Shown here piece after piece: positions 50,685 through 59,170 of a stretch of 64,000 bases of DNA. The stretch is from Paenibacillus catalpae. GTDB taxonomy: Bacteria > Bacillota > Bacilli > Paenibacillales > Paenibacillaceae. The stretch is taken from contig NZ_FOMT01000006.1 of the NCBI RefSeq assembly GCF_900112695.1, positions 248,001 through 312,000 of the forward strand, written 5' to 3'. Within the stretch, counting starts at the first letter, position 1; each line of letters begins with the position of its first letter. The notes below the pieces were generated by a model, which saw only the letters and a list, made by a program, of their open reading frames with translations, was not told the DNA's origin and searched no databases. The translations under genes and the position numbers were made by a program.

Positions 50685-52977
50685 CAGCCATTACATCCAT
50701 GTTCCGGCCGCTTTGCAATATTCTCTTCACGATGGATGGCCGGAATATTCTCGCAAGCCAGCTTTGTTTCTCCTGACCAATGATGAACTGCGTGCTCTTA
50801 AGTGCATTGGCATGCGTAAGCAGAAAAGCCGGAAGATACTGATTGTGCTTCATCTGTTTCACTACAAACGATCCTCCCAGTTGCTCCGTTAATTGAAGGA
50901 GTTCCTTCATGCGGCGTTCTATAGCTGCATCCTTGCCGCTATGCACAGCCATGACATGCCACTGTGCTTTCAGCCGGAAGGCGATGCGGAAGCCTCTGCG
51001 GATAAGCCGATCCGCTTGCGAAAGGTCGGTTATGGCTACGAATATGACCTCCTGTCTCCGCCAAGGTCCGCGCAGCGTGTCGGTCCGCTCCCAGGATTCC
51101 AGCCGTTCATCCACGTCATCGGCAATTTCCCGCAAGGCCAGCTCGCGCAGCGCAATCAGATTGCCAAGCTGAAAGAAAGCGCCAAGCGCCTGCTCAACCT
51201 TGCCCATTGCATAGATTTTTCCTTCGCGCATACGCTCCTGCAAGGCTCTGGGCGATACATCGATAAGCTCTACTTCATCGGCAAGGCGAAGCATGCTGTC
51301 CGGAACCGTCTCTCTGACCCGCACGCCGGTAATTTGCTCGACAGCGTCATTCAAGCTTTCGAGATGCTGGACATTGACGGTGGAAATAACCGAAATACCC
51401 GCCTCAAGAATGGAACGGACATCCTCGTATCTCTTCTTGTTCAAGCTGCCGGGTACATTCGAATGGGCAAGCTCATCAATAAGGACGACTTCAGGGAATC
51501 GTTCAATAATGGCGGGGACATCCATTTCCTCCAGCAGCGTGTCTTTATAGGCAATCTTTGCTTTGGGAATGGAGGTCAGATCTCCTACCTGGTCGATCGT
51601 ATCCTTTCGGCCATGTGTTTCAAGGAGGCCGATGACGACATCAATACCTTTGCGAAGGAGGACGTTGCCCTCTCGCAGCATGGTGTACGTTTTGCCTACT
51701 CCGGGCGCCGCCCCAATGTATACTTTGAAGGTGCCGCGCTTCATTCGCTCGGTCGTTTGTTTTTTCTCGTCAGGGCTTAGCCTTTTATAAGTAGATTGGG
51801 ACTCCGCGTGATGCCTGGCGGGCAAAATGCGTTCGCCTTCCAGATCAGTCCGATCCGCGACAAAGAACAGGTCAATGGGCTTGGCAAGACGCAAGATGCC
51901 ATTAGCAATGGAGCCATGAAGCAGCTCCTGCAGCCAGGTATGCTTGGAGTGGCCCAGAACAATGCGGGTGACGCCATGAGACATAGCATACTCGGTGATA
52001 TGCTGGGACAACAGACGCCGATGGAGGCGAGGCACAGCGAGCTCCTCAAAGTCTGCTCCGATCTTCTGGGTGAGCTTCACGATAGAACGCTTAAAGGCAG
52101 CCGCTTCTTTCGATAAGGCATCGTTATCCCGTACAAACGAGACGACAAGCAGCTCGCCGTTCAGTCGTTTCGCCACTTGCTGGCCGCGCCGGATATGGAT
52201 AGAGCCGTTCCAGTGATATTGGACGGTGACAAGAACCCGTTCGGATGCACCGGATGGGCCAATAAGACCCTGATTCCTCCGGTGATGCTCGAGCGATTCG
52301 TTAACATCCTCGGCCATCAGGCGCAGAGCGAGCTCGCGCAGCTTGCCAAGATTGTCTCTGCGCAGCAGGTGGGGAGACTTGGCATTGCGTAAATGTCCTT
52401 CGTTTAACCGCGTCAGAAGGGTCTCCGGCGTAACGTCTATAAGACGCACTTCATCGGCAAACTCCAGAATATCGTCCGGTACGGTATGCTCGGCTTCAAT
52501 ACCCGTTAACTGAAAAGCAAGATCACATACACCATCCAGTTCATACACATTGATGGTCGTCATGACGCTGATGCCGCATTCCAGCAGATGCTTGATATCA
52601 TCAAGCCGGGAAGGATAATCTGCCTCGGGACGATTGCGATGGGCAAGCCTGTCTACAAGCAGAACTTCGGGATTGCGCGCTTTTATGGCCCGCAAATCAA
52701 GATCCTTATATTCGATTCCTTCCTTAAGCCAATGGATACTGGGAATTCGTTCGATCTCGGTAAGCTGTTCCATCGTTTCGGGTCTTTGCATCGTCGAGAC
52801 GGCACAGGCGACGACATCAATGCCTTGTTTCTTAAGCTGCCGGCCATCGCGCAGCATATGATAGGTTTTGCCGGTCCCGCTTACGGCGCCTATATAAATT
52901 TTGAGCTTTCCATGATGGAGCTTTGTTATAGCCTGCAGGAGCTCTTCGGGCGACTTTCGCCGATAACCGTTGTCCAT
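50656..52977 (-). CDS. kdpD: KdpD-like sensor made of two tandem KdpD-N/USP units, no kinase
   Basis: A 773-residue soluble protein. Unit 1 (~20-385): Walker A GAVSGTGKT (30-38), VLLVDRLAHRNRPE, then a USP domain. Unit 2 (~415-770): Walker A GAAPGVGKT (~423), VVLIDELAHSNVPG and KRYEDV, then a second USP domain. Both repeat the KdpD N-terminal domain, but none of the four KdpD helices nor the HisKA/HATPase domains is present, and no kdpE is beside it. Unit 2 is canonical; unit 1 has diverged in the Asp-Glu-Leu-Ala-His motif. The USP domain of S. aureus KdpD binds c-di-AMP, so this may be a c-di-AMP/K+ sensor acting without phosphorelay. Last gene of the kdp operon. Confidence 0.85.
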   Translation of the reverse strand: MDNGYRRKSPEELLQAITKLHHGKLKIYIGAVSGTGKTYHMLRDGRQLKKQGIDVVACAVSTMQRPETMEQLTEIERIPSIHWLKEGIEYKDLDLRAIKARNPEVLLVDRLAHRNRPEADYPSRLDDIKHLLECGISVMTTINVYELDGVCDLAFQLTGIEAEHTVPDDILEFADEVRLIDVTPETLLTRLNEGHLRNAKSPHLLRRDNLGKLRELALRLMAEDVNESLEHHRRNQGLIGPSGASERVLVTVQYHWNGSIHIRRGQQVAKRLNGELLVVSFVRDNDALSKEAAAFKRSIVKLTQKIGADFEELAVPRLHRRLLSQHITEYAMSHGVTRIVLGHSKHTWLQELLHGSIANGILRLAKPIDLFFVADRTDLEGERILPARHHAESQSTYKRLSPDEKKQTTERMKRGTFKVYIGAAPGVGKTYTMLREGNVLLRKGIDVVIGLLETHGRKDTIDQVGDLTSIPKAKIAYKDTLLEEMDVPAIIERFPEVVLIDELAHSNVPGSLNKKRYEDVRSILEAGISVISTVNVQHLESLNDAVEQITGVRVRETVPDSMLRLADEVELIDVSPRALQERMREGKIYAMGKVEQALGAFFQLGNLIALRELALREIADDVDERLESWERTDTLRGPWRRQEVIFVAITDLSQADRLIRRGFRIAFRLKAQWHVMAVHSGKDAAIERRMKELLQLTEQLGGSFVVKQMKHNQYLPAFLLTHANALKSTQFIIGQEKQSWLARIFRPSIVKRILQSGRNMDVMAVSCLPSQEQ

Positions 52978-53013
52978 GACCGATTATTCCTCCTTTCCGC
53001 ATAGCGTATGAAT

Positions 53014-53039
53014 GCCCCGCCTGCATGTGCAAGCGGGGC
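53014..53039 (-). other. Hairpin between kdpC and the kdpD-like gene
   Basis: GCCCCGC (53014-53020) pairs with GCGGGGC (53033-53039). No T-run follows on the minus strand, so it may only lower or stabilise the downstream message. The kdpD-like gene has its own AAGGAGG site after it. Confidence 0.5.
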
Positions 53040-53047
53040 GTTCTGCT

Positions 53048-53653
53048 TTATTTTCTAAGCTGGCTCAGCTCGATATTTAACTCCAGTACGTTGACGCGCG
53101 GCTCGCCGAATACCCCAAGATCGCGTCCTTCGGTATGCTTATGGACAAGCTGCTCCAAAGTATCGGCCGGCAGACCGGTCAGCTTGCTGATCCGAGGGAT
53201 TTGAACCTTCGCCGAGTCCGGCGTGATATGCGGATCCAGGCCGGAGCCGGAGTTGGTAATCAGAGCAATAGGAAGCTGGCTGATTGGAACATCCGGATTA
53301 GCGGCCTGCCAGGCGGCAATCGAGTCCTGCGTGCGTTTCAGCATATCCGGATTGGAGGGCGCATAGTTGTTCGAGCCGGACGCCTCCGCTTTGTAATCAA
53401 TGCTGGATACACGGCCTTGGAAATACGCCGGATCGGTGAAGCTTTGCCCGATAAGGGAAGAGCCGACAATCTGGCCTTCCGCATTTTTGATCAAGCTGCC
53501 ATTCGCCTGATGGGGGAAGAGCAGCTGAGCTAGCCCCGTAGACACCAGCGGATAAATAATGCCGCACAATAGAATAAACGCGATGCTCGCCCTGATCGCA
53601 ATCATCAGGATTGAGCCGCCGCCCGATGCGGATGATGAAGCGGATTGATTCAT
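53048..53653 (-). CDS. kdpC: Potassium-transporting ATPase subunit C
   Basis: A 201-residue subunit that stabilises KdpFABC. One N-terminal helix (~17-45, RASIAFILLCGIIYPLVSTG) anchors a domain with the family marks GSSLIGQSFTDPAYFQGR, SGSNNYAPSN and TNSGSGLDPHITPDSA. The start is ATG 53653 after AAGGAAGGG. A Ser/Gly-rich stretch precedes the helix. It follows kdpB by 31 bases. Confidence 0.95.
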   Translation of the reverse strand: MNQSASSSASGGGSILMIAIRASIAFILLCGIIYPLVSTGLAQLLFPHQANGSLIKNAEGQIVGSSLIGQSFTDPAYFQGRVSSIDYKAEASGSNNYAPSNPDMLKRTQDSIAAWQAANPDVPISQLPIALITNSGSGLDPHITPDSAKVQIPRISKLTGLPADTLEQLVHKHTEGRDLGVFGEPRVNVLELNIELSQLRK

Positions 53654-53684
53654 AAGATCCCTTCCTTTCGATAGGTCAACCGGT

Positions 53685-55715
53685 TTAGATCCAGATATGC
53701 ACAATGAGATCGAGCAGTTTGATACCAACGAACGGTGCAAGGACGCCGCCAAGACCGTATATCAGCAGGTTCTTGCTTAACAGCTTGGATGCGCTCATCG
53801 GCTTATAAGCAACCCCGCGCATCGCAAGCGGGATCAGAAGCGGAATAATAACGGCGTTGAAGATAAGCGCCGAGAGGATCGCCGATGAGGGCGAGCCCAG
53901 CTTCATGATGTTCAGGGCGTCCATCTGCGGGATCGCTAGCATGAACATGGCAGGGATAATGGCAAAATATTTGGCGATATCGTTCGCAATACTGAACGTT
54001 GTTAAGGCTCCGCGAGTCATCAGCAGCTGCTTGCCGATGGCGACAACCTCGATAATCTTGGACGGGTCGGAATCCAGGTCGATCATATTTGCAGCTTCCT
54101 TCGCTGCGATCGTACCGCTGTTCATCGCAAGCCCGACATCGGCCTGGGCAAGAGCAGGGGCGTCATTCGTGCCGTCGCCCGTCATGGCAACAAGGCTGCC
54201 CGCAGCTTGTTCTCTCTTGATCAATGCGATTTTGTCCTCAGGGCGGCTCTCCGCCACAAAGTCATCAACCCCTGCTTCGCGGGCAATGGTTGCTGCCGTC
54301 AGAGGATTATCGCCTGTACACATAATGGTCTTAATGCCCATCCGGCGCAGCTCCGCGAACCTTTCCTGCATGCCCGGCTTAACCGTGTCTTTCAAATAAA
54401 TAATACCCAGGATCCGGTTATCAACAGATACGGCAAGCGGTGTGCCGCCCAGCACAGCAACGCTTTCGCCGGTGGAGTCGAGATCGGCAGGGACCGAGCC
54501 GTTTTGAGACAAGACCCATTTCTTGACGGCATCAACGGCGCCTTTGCGAACTTTTCTTCCATCCGGCAAATCGGTGCCGCTCATGCGTGTTTCTGCCGTA
54601 AAGGGAATAAATGAAGCATTCTCAACCAGCTCGGCAGGATAGGACAGCTGTTTCGTTTTCATCAGCTCAAGCACGGAACGTCCTTCCGGCGTCTCGTCTT
54701 TGGCAGAGCTGAGCGCCGCCCATTCGCCAAGCTCTTGAACGGTCGCGCCCTTAACAGGAAGGAATTCGCTGGCCATCCGGTTCCCGTACGTGATCGTGCC
54801 TGTCTTGTCCAGAATCATCGTATTAATATCTCCGGCTGCTTCAACGGCTTTCCCCGACATGGCCAGAACGTTAAACTGCGTTACGCGGTCCATGCCCGCG
54901 ATCCCGATAGCAGACAGCAAACCGCCAATCGTTGTTGGGATCAGACAGACGAGCAGGGCGATAAGCACGGGCACATCCAGCTCTACGCCGACATATTTGG
55001 CGATAGGAGCAAGGGTAACGACGACGATCAGGAAGATAAGCGTCAAGCTTGTAAGCAGGGTGTTCAGGGCCAGCTCGTTTGGCGTCTTTTGCCGCTTGGC
55101 ACCCTCAACAAGCGAGATCATGCGATCGATAAACGATTCGCCGGGATCGCTCATAATGCGAACCTTGATCTGGTCGCTGACGACACGGGTACCGCCTGTA
55201 ACGGAGCTGAAGTCGCCGCCTGCTTCCTTAATAACCGGCGCCGATTCACCCGTAATCGCGGATTCATCAACGGATGCCAATCCTTCAATGACTTCGCCGT
55301 CACCCGGGATCATTTCGCCTTGCGAGACAACAACGATATCGCCTTTGCGAAGCTCGGTAGATACGACTTGCTTCACGCCGCCCCCGACGATTTTGTTCGC
55401 GGTAATATCCTGCTTGCTTTTTTTAAGCGAATCGGCCTGCGCTTTGCCGCGTCCTTCGGCCAGTGCTTCCGCGAAATTCGCGAAGAGCACGGTGAACAGC
55501 AGAATGAGGAATACCGTCAGATTAAAGCCTACCCGGTCTTCTGTTCCGAAGTATCCAGGTATTACGGTCATAAGCAATACAACCAGCGTGCCGACCTCAA
55601 CAACAAACATAACGGGATTTTTCATCATCATCAGCGGATTTAATTTGATAAAGCTGTCCTTCACCGCCCGGCCTATAATGGCGGAGTCCAGCATCGATTT
55701 ACGTTTCGTAGTCAC
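53685..55715 (-). CDS. kdpB: Potassium-transporting P-type ATPase subunit B
   Basis: A 676-residue P-type ATPase that drives K+ uptake. The phosphorylation site is DKTGT (in ILDKTGTITYGNR, ~305), the actuator loop is TGES (~155) and the hinge is GDGTNDAPAL (~512). The length and motifs match KdpB. The start is GTG 55715 after GAGGTG. It is coupled to kdpA and kdpC in the same operon. Confidence 0.96.
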   Translation of the reverse strand: MTTKRKSMLDSAIIGRAVKDSFIKLNPLMMMKNPVMFVVEVGTLVVLLMTVIPGYFGTEDRVGFNLTVFLILLFTVLFANFAEALAEGRGKAQADSLKKSKQDITANKIVGGGVKQVVSTELRKGDIVVVSQGEMIPGDGEVIEGLASVDESAITGESAPVIKEAGGDFSSVTGGTRVVSDQIKVRIMSDPGESFIDRMISLVEGAKRQKTPNELALNTLLTSLTLIFLIVVVTLAPIAKYVGVELDVPVLIALLVCLIPTTIGGLLSAIGIAGMDRVTQFNVLAMSGKAVEAAGDINTMILDKTGTITYGNRMASEFLPVKGATVQELGEWAALSSAKDETPEGRSVLELMKTKQLSYPAELVENASFIPFTAETRMSGTDLPDGRKVRKGAVDAVKKWVLSQNGSVPADLDSTGESVAVLGGTPLAVSVDNRILGIIYLKDTVKPGMQERFAELRRMGIKTIMCTGDNPLTAATIAREAGVDDFVAESRPEDKIALIKREQAAGSLVAMTGDGTNDAPALAQADVGLAMNSGTIAAKEAANMIDLDSDPSKIIEVVAIGKQLLMTRGALTTFSIANDIAKYFAIIPAMFMLAIPQMDALNIMKLGSPSSAILSALIFNAVIIPLLIPLAMRGVAYKPMSASKLLSKNLLIYGLGGVLAPFVGIKLLDLIVHIWI

Positions 55716-55745
55716 CTTTTATTCACCTCATCCTTATCCGTTCCG

Positions 55746-57425
55746 TTAGCGAAGCGTCAGATGCTCTGCGATTGGTCCAAGGACAACGGCAGGCAGGAAC
55801 GTCAGCGCTCCAATAATTAATACGGTTCCTACAAGTATCCCTGTAAACAGCACGTTATCCGTCCGGAATGTACCCGATGTCTCCGGTACAGGCTGCTTAC
55901 GGACCAGCGAACCGGCTACGGCAAGCATGGCAATCATCGAGATGTATCGGCCAAACAGCATGACCAGCCCGGTCGTTATATTCCAGAAAGGCGTATTATC
56001 GGCCAATCCCTCAAAGCCGGAGCCGTTATTCGCTGCCGATGAGGTGTATTCATACAGCACCTGCGAAATGCCATGGAAGCCCGGGTTCGTAATGGCGCCT
56101 TGACCCAGGTCGGTAAGGAAAGCAATGGCCGTCGGCACCAAGATAATAAAGGGATGCGCAAGTATGGCGATCGCGATGAGCCTCATCTCGCGCGGCTCAA
56201 TCTTCCGTCCAAGAAACTCCGGCGTGCGTCCAACCATAAGTCCGGCGATAAATACACCAAGTATGGCGTACATCAGCATGTTGACGAGGCCAACACCCTT
56301 GCCGCCAAACACGACATTCAGCATCATTTCCGCGAGAGGGACTAAGCCGCCGATCGGCGTCAGCGTATCATGCATGTTGTTCACCGTACCGGTTGTCGCA
56401 GCCGTTGTAACGGCCGTGAACAGCGCGGACTGTGCGATGCCAAAGCGTACCTCTTTGCCCTCCATGCTGCCTTGCGAAGCATCAACGCCAAGGTTGTTCA
56501 GAGCGGGATTGCCATTAAGCTCCGCCGTATAGACGGTTGCGAGAAAGACAAGGAATAAGGTCATCATCGCGGAAAATACAACCCAGCCTTGCTTCCGGTT
56601 TTTTGCAAAACGGCCATACGCATACGGCAATGCAGCGGGCAGCGCCCACATTGACAAAATCTCAATCACATTGGTAAGCGGATTTGGATTCTCGAATGGA
56701 TGCGCCGAGTTCACCCCAAAGAAACCGCCGCCGTTGGTGCCCAAATGTTTAATGGATTCAAGGGAAGCAACCGGACCGATGGCGATGCTTTGCGTTGCCC
56801 CTTCAAGCGTTGTTGCGGTAATGTTCGGATCAAACGTCTGCGGCACATTCAGCGCGACCAGCACCAGCGTAACCAGCACGGCCAGCGGCAGGAAAATCCG
56901 GGTATGCGACTTCACAAAGTCCTCGAAGAAGTTGCCGATGGTTGTTCCTTTGCTCGTCAAGCCGCGAATGAAGGCAATAGCGACCGAAAATCCGGTAGCC
57001 GCTGACGTGAACATCATCATCATAATGACGGCCATTTGCGAGAAGTAGGACAGCCCGGTCTCCCCGCTGTAGTGCTGCAGATTCGTGTTCGTGATAAAGC
57101 TGATGACGGTATTGAAGGACAAGGTCTGTTCCATGCCGCCGATGTTATTCGGATTGCCCGGAAGCCCGCCCTGAAGGCGCAAGATCAAGTAGCTGAGGGC
57201 AACCAGAACGATATTGGTCAGGAGAAAGCTTAAGGCGTACTTTTTCCAGGTCATGCCGGACCGGTTTTTCAAGCCGATCACCCTGTAGATGATTCGATCA
57301 GCCCAGCCGAATATCCGGTCTGTCCGGTTCGGCTCATTCGAGTATACGTGATACACGTACGAGCCAAGCGGTTTTACGAGCAGAACAAGCACGCCAATCA
57401 CGATAAGAAACTGTAAAATATCCAT
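55746..57425 (-). CDS. kdpA: Potassium-transporting ATPase subunit A
   Basis: A 559-residue K+ channel-like subunit with ten helices. Selectivity-filter-like segments are visible (TNGGGFFGVNSAHPFENP, TTAATTGTVNNMHDTLTP, AANNGSGFEGL). It selects K+ for the pump. It begins 27 bases after kdpF. All signature segments are intact. Confidence 0.96.
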   Translation of the reverse strand: MDILQFLIVIGVLVLLVKPLGSYVYHVYSNEPNRTDRIFGWADRIIYRVIGLKNRSGMTWKKYALSFLLTNIVLVALSYLILRLQGGLPGNPNNIGGMEQTLSFNTVISFITNTNLQHYSGETGLSYFSQMAVIMMMMFTSAATGFSVAIAFIRGLTSKGTTIGNFFEDFVKSHTRIFLPLAVLVTLVLVALNVPQTFDPNITATTLEGATQSIAIGPVASLESIKHLGTNGGGFFGVNSAHPFENPNPLTNVIEILSMWALPAALPYAYGRFAKNRKQGWVVFSAMMTLFLVFLATVYTAELNGNPALNNLGVDASQGSMEGKEVRFGIAQSALFTAVTTAATTGTVNNMHDTLTPIGGLVPLAEMMLNVVFGGKGVGLVNMLMYAILGVFIAGLMVGRTPEFLGRKIEPREMRLIAIAILAHPFIILVPTAIAFLTDLGQGAITNPGFHGISQVLYEYTSSAANNGSGFEGLADNTPFWNITTGLVMLFGRYISMIAMLAVAGSLVRKQPVPETSGTFRTDNVLFTGILVGTVLIIGALTFLPAVVLGPIAEHLTLR

Positions 57426-57452
57426 TTTGACCTCCCGCGATCGAGTAAGGGA

Positions 57453-57530
57453 TTAGAATTTTTCCGGATTAATAAGGGCGTAAACCAAATAGAGAAAGAC
57501 GAACAGGGCAAGACCCAGCGTAACAATCAT
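57453..57530 (-). CDS. kdpF: Potassium-transporting ATPase subunit F
   Basis: A 25-residue one-helix peptide (starts MIVTLGLALFVFLYLVYALI, ends NPEKF), the size and sequence of KdpF. The start ATG 57530 follows GAGGAGGAG and overlaps the stop of the preceding small gene (ATGA). The product stabilises the KdpABC complex. Confidence 0.92.
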   Translation of the reverse strand: MIVTLGLALFVFLYLVYALINPEKF

Positions 57531-57631
57531 CGTTTCTCCTCCTCTTGAATGGAGCGGTCGCACCAATGCATAAATCCGGCGAAGAGTACAAACACAGCTG
57601 CCAAAAGCAGCACCATATAGATATCCTGCAT
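57527..57631 (-). CDS. 34-residue one-helix membrane peptide of the kdp operon
   Basis: ATG 57631 with AGGAGG upstream, ending in TGA that overlaps the kdpF start by 4 bases. The peptide has a helix (MVLLLAAVFVLFAGFMHW), then CDRSIQEEEKR. The tight coupling to kdpF and the good ribosome binding site say it is real. It may be an added small subunit or regulator of the pump; it is not a second KdpF by sequence. Confidence 0.8.
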   Translation of the reverse strand: MQDIYMVLLLAAVFVLFAGFMHWCDRSIQEEEKR

Positions 57632-57660
57632 AACACCGAAACCTCCTGAATTAATAGTCC

Positions 57661-58080
57661 TTACCGGTTTTGGCTCTCTGTCATGAAGTCGTTTGATATC
57701 AGAAAAGAAGTCTCTCCGCTGCCGGAATGGATCACATAGTTCGCGCCCATTCCCTTATAGATCAGCCTCGGATTCGTGCTGTCTGTAATGACGCAGATCG
57801 ATTTCGACGTCCAGCTGCGGCAGATCTGAATATAACGGCAGCAGAGGTTCAAGCTTCTCTCGAACAAAAAGATCCGTCCAATCGGAAGCTCCGGCACGCG
57901 CCATGTGGCTTCATCGTTCGTATTGATGACAATAATTGTATTTACATGTAACACTAGCATTCGCTCATACTCCGTCTTATTATTCACGATTGCCGCAAAT
58001 GGAATATGCCGGCGCTGCAGCTGTTTAATAAAGTCCTCACCCTGCACGTTGGGTGCAGAGACGAGTATATAATCGTCCAT
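57661..58080 (-). CDS. Unrecognised 139-residue protein, first gene of the kdp operon
   Basis: A soluble protein with alternating strands and helices, starting MDDYILVSAPNVQGEDF and containing NTIIVINTND, RIFLFERSLNLCC and ICVITDSTNPRLIYKGMGAN. This resembles a small Rossmann or receiver-like fold, but no phosphoacceptor or nucleotide loop is clear. Start ATG 58080 follows AGGAGAG. It lies between the second riboswitch terminator and the small membrane peptide, with only 29 bases to the latter, so it is the first gene under c-di-AMP control. A regulator of Kdp is plausible; nothing in the sequence proves this. Confidence 0.75.
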   Translation of the reverse strand: MDDYILVSAPNVQGEDFIKQLQRRHIPFAAIVNNKTEYERMLVLHVNTIIVINTNDEATWRVPELPIGRIFLFERSLNLCCRYIQICRSWTSKSICVITDSTNPRLIYKGMGANYVIHSGSGETSFLISNDFMTESQNR

Positions 58081-58117
58081 GAAACTCTCTCCTCTTTTCG
58101 TTAGAGGAACCAACGAC

Positions 58118-58149
58118 AAAAAACCGCGGAAGAGGGACTCTTCACGCGG
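58118..58149 (-). terminator. Terminator of riboswitch B
   Basis: On the minus strand CCGCG-T-GAAGAG pairs with CTCTTC-CGCGG, one bulged base, and six T follow. It is the expression platform of the nearer riboswitch, 38 bases before the first gene. Confidence 0.9.
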
Positions 58150-58210
58150 CTGATAGGCGCAGCAGAAAATAAACCGTGCCTACATTCACGATCATCGTTG
58201 CCTCTCTTGA

Positions 58211-58370
58211 TACGCTTACGAGGTTAGCTGACGGATTCGGGCGTAAGAGTCGCCCTACGCCATGGCGGCCTGTTCAGGCTGCTGCGGCGATTCACCCCGT
58301 GGACATGCGGCAGTTGCTGCCGGGCCGTCCGATTGGTTCCCCCGTTCCCCGGTTAAGGGGATTAAGCGAT
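58211..58370 (-). ncRNA. c-di-AMP riboswitch (ydaO/yuaA), copy B
   Basis: Read on the minus strand it has the conserved blocks in order: GGGGGAACCAAT, GGGGTGAATC, AGGGCGACTC, CCGAATCCGTCAGCTAACC and CGTAAGCG. A P1 pairing TCGCT/AGCGTA closes it. A variable GC-rich stem lies between the second and third blocks. In this class c-di-AMP binding favours the terminator and turns genes off. It is followed by terminator B and the kdp genes. Confidence 0.93.
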
Positions 58371-58392
58371 AAAGACATTGCGAATACAATAG

Positions 58393-58425
58393 AAAAAGAC
58401 CGCAGAGGAAAGTCCCCCGCGGCCC
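58393..58425 (-). terminator. Terminator of riboswitch A
   Basis: On the minus strand GGCCGCGGGGG pairs with CCTCTGCGGTC (with G-U pairs), loop ACTTT, followed by five T. It lies between the two riboswitches, so copy A has its own platform. Confidence 0.85.
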
Positions 58426-58506
58426 TTAAAGGTCACAAGAACACATCATCCTCTCTACCTGGAGAATGCCTCCGCAGCTTATAGCTTGCTGTAGGCTGAC
58501 ATCCTC

Positions 58507-58684
58507 TTCGCTTACGAGGTTAGCTGACGGATTCGGACGGTGAGAGTCGCCCTACCGGGTCCGGCTGCGAGCAGCCGGACCCGGATTCACCCCTGACAAG
58601 CAGCAAGACACATCGGCTCTCACACCGATGCCGCTCCCGCTTATCGTTTGGTTCCCCCGTTTCCCATTACGGAAACTCAGCGAA
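58507..58684 (-). ncRNA. c-di-AMP riboswitch (ydaO/yuaA), copy A
   Basis: Same block order as copy B on the minus strand: GGGGGAACCAAA, GGGGTGAATCC, AGGGCGACTC, CCGAATCCGTCAGCTAACC and CGTAAGCG, closed by a TTCGCT/AGCGAA P1 stem. The variable stems differ strongly from copy B, so the two are old or independently conserved copies rather than a recent duplication. It is transcribed first. Confidence 0.93.
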
Positions 58685-58713
58685 TAAAGCATGCATTTCA
58701 ATTGCTGAGTCGT

Positions 58714-58742
58714 ATATTACGCCTGACTAGAGTGAAAGTAAA
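58714..58742 (-). promoter_or_regulatory. Promoter of the kdp transcript
   Basis: On the minus strand TTTACT (58737-58742), 17-base spacer, TAATAT (58714-58719). It would start RNA near 58707, about 20 bases before the first aptamer. Confidence 0.65.
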
Positions 58743-58959
58743 TGAAGCATGAAGGCGGCATATTGCCTTATTGTGACAAAGAAAGGGGTTAGAGCGTTTA
58801 CATTTTGAACGAACTCTACAATGCTCTTTCTTGGTCTCTGTATCTCTTAATTGCGATAAATGCACACTGAAATTTGGATTAGAAAAAGAATCCGGAAGGA
58901 AGAAAATGGGGTTTCCAGCATTTTTCATCAAAACCAGGCATGAGACATTCCTTTAAGTA

Positions 58960-59170
58960 GAGAGGTTAAGGTCCCTTAGGGACTCTAATTAGTGCAATGG
59001 ACGGTCAAACGGCGAGTATAAGGTCCCTAAAGGATCTTAACGTGGCGGATGAAGCGATAAACGGAGGATAAGAGAATAGCAATAAGACCCTGCGGAGGTC
59101 TTATCGGATCGACGCTGCAGCGTCCTCCCGTAATTGGCGGCAATCTCCCCTTGTTTTCGACCGCCAATTT
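58960..59170 (+). promoter_or_regulatory. Multi-hairpin leader before the rRNA methylase gene
   Basis: Five inverted repeats in 210 bases: GTCCC-TTA-GGGAC (58971-58983); a TAAGG/CTTA-type stem at 59019-59039; ATAAGACC/GGTCTTAT (59082-59104); GACGCTG/CAGCGTC (59111-59124); AATTGGCGG/CCGCCAATT (59132-59169). AAGGTCCCT occurs twice (58968, 59020). GGAGGA at 59063 could pair with TCCTCC at 59123. The rest of the 470-base gap from 58743 is plain. It looks like an attenuator, but no leader peptide with a good ribosome binding site is seen. Confidence 0.5.

Noticed and set aside
58698..58931. 77-codon minus-strand frame upstream of the kdp riboswitches
   Set aside because: It overlaps the kdp promoter, has no ribosome binding site and has no protein-like composition.
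58997..59071. 24-codon leader peptide (ATG 58997) for the rRNA methylase
   Set aside because: It has no ribosome binding site and does not line up with the hairpins as a stalling peptide would.
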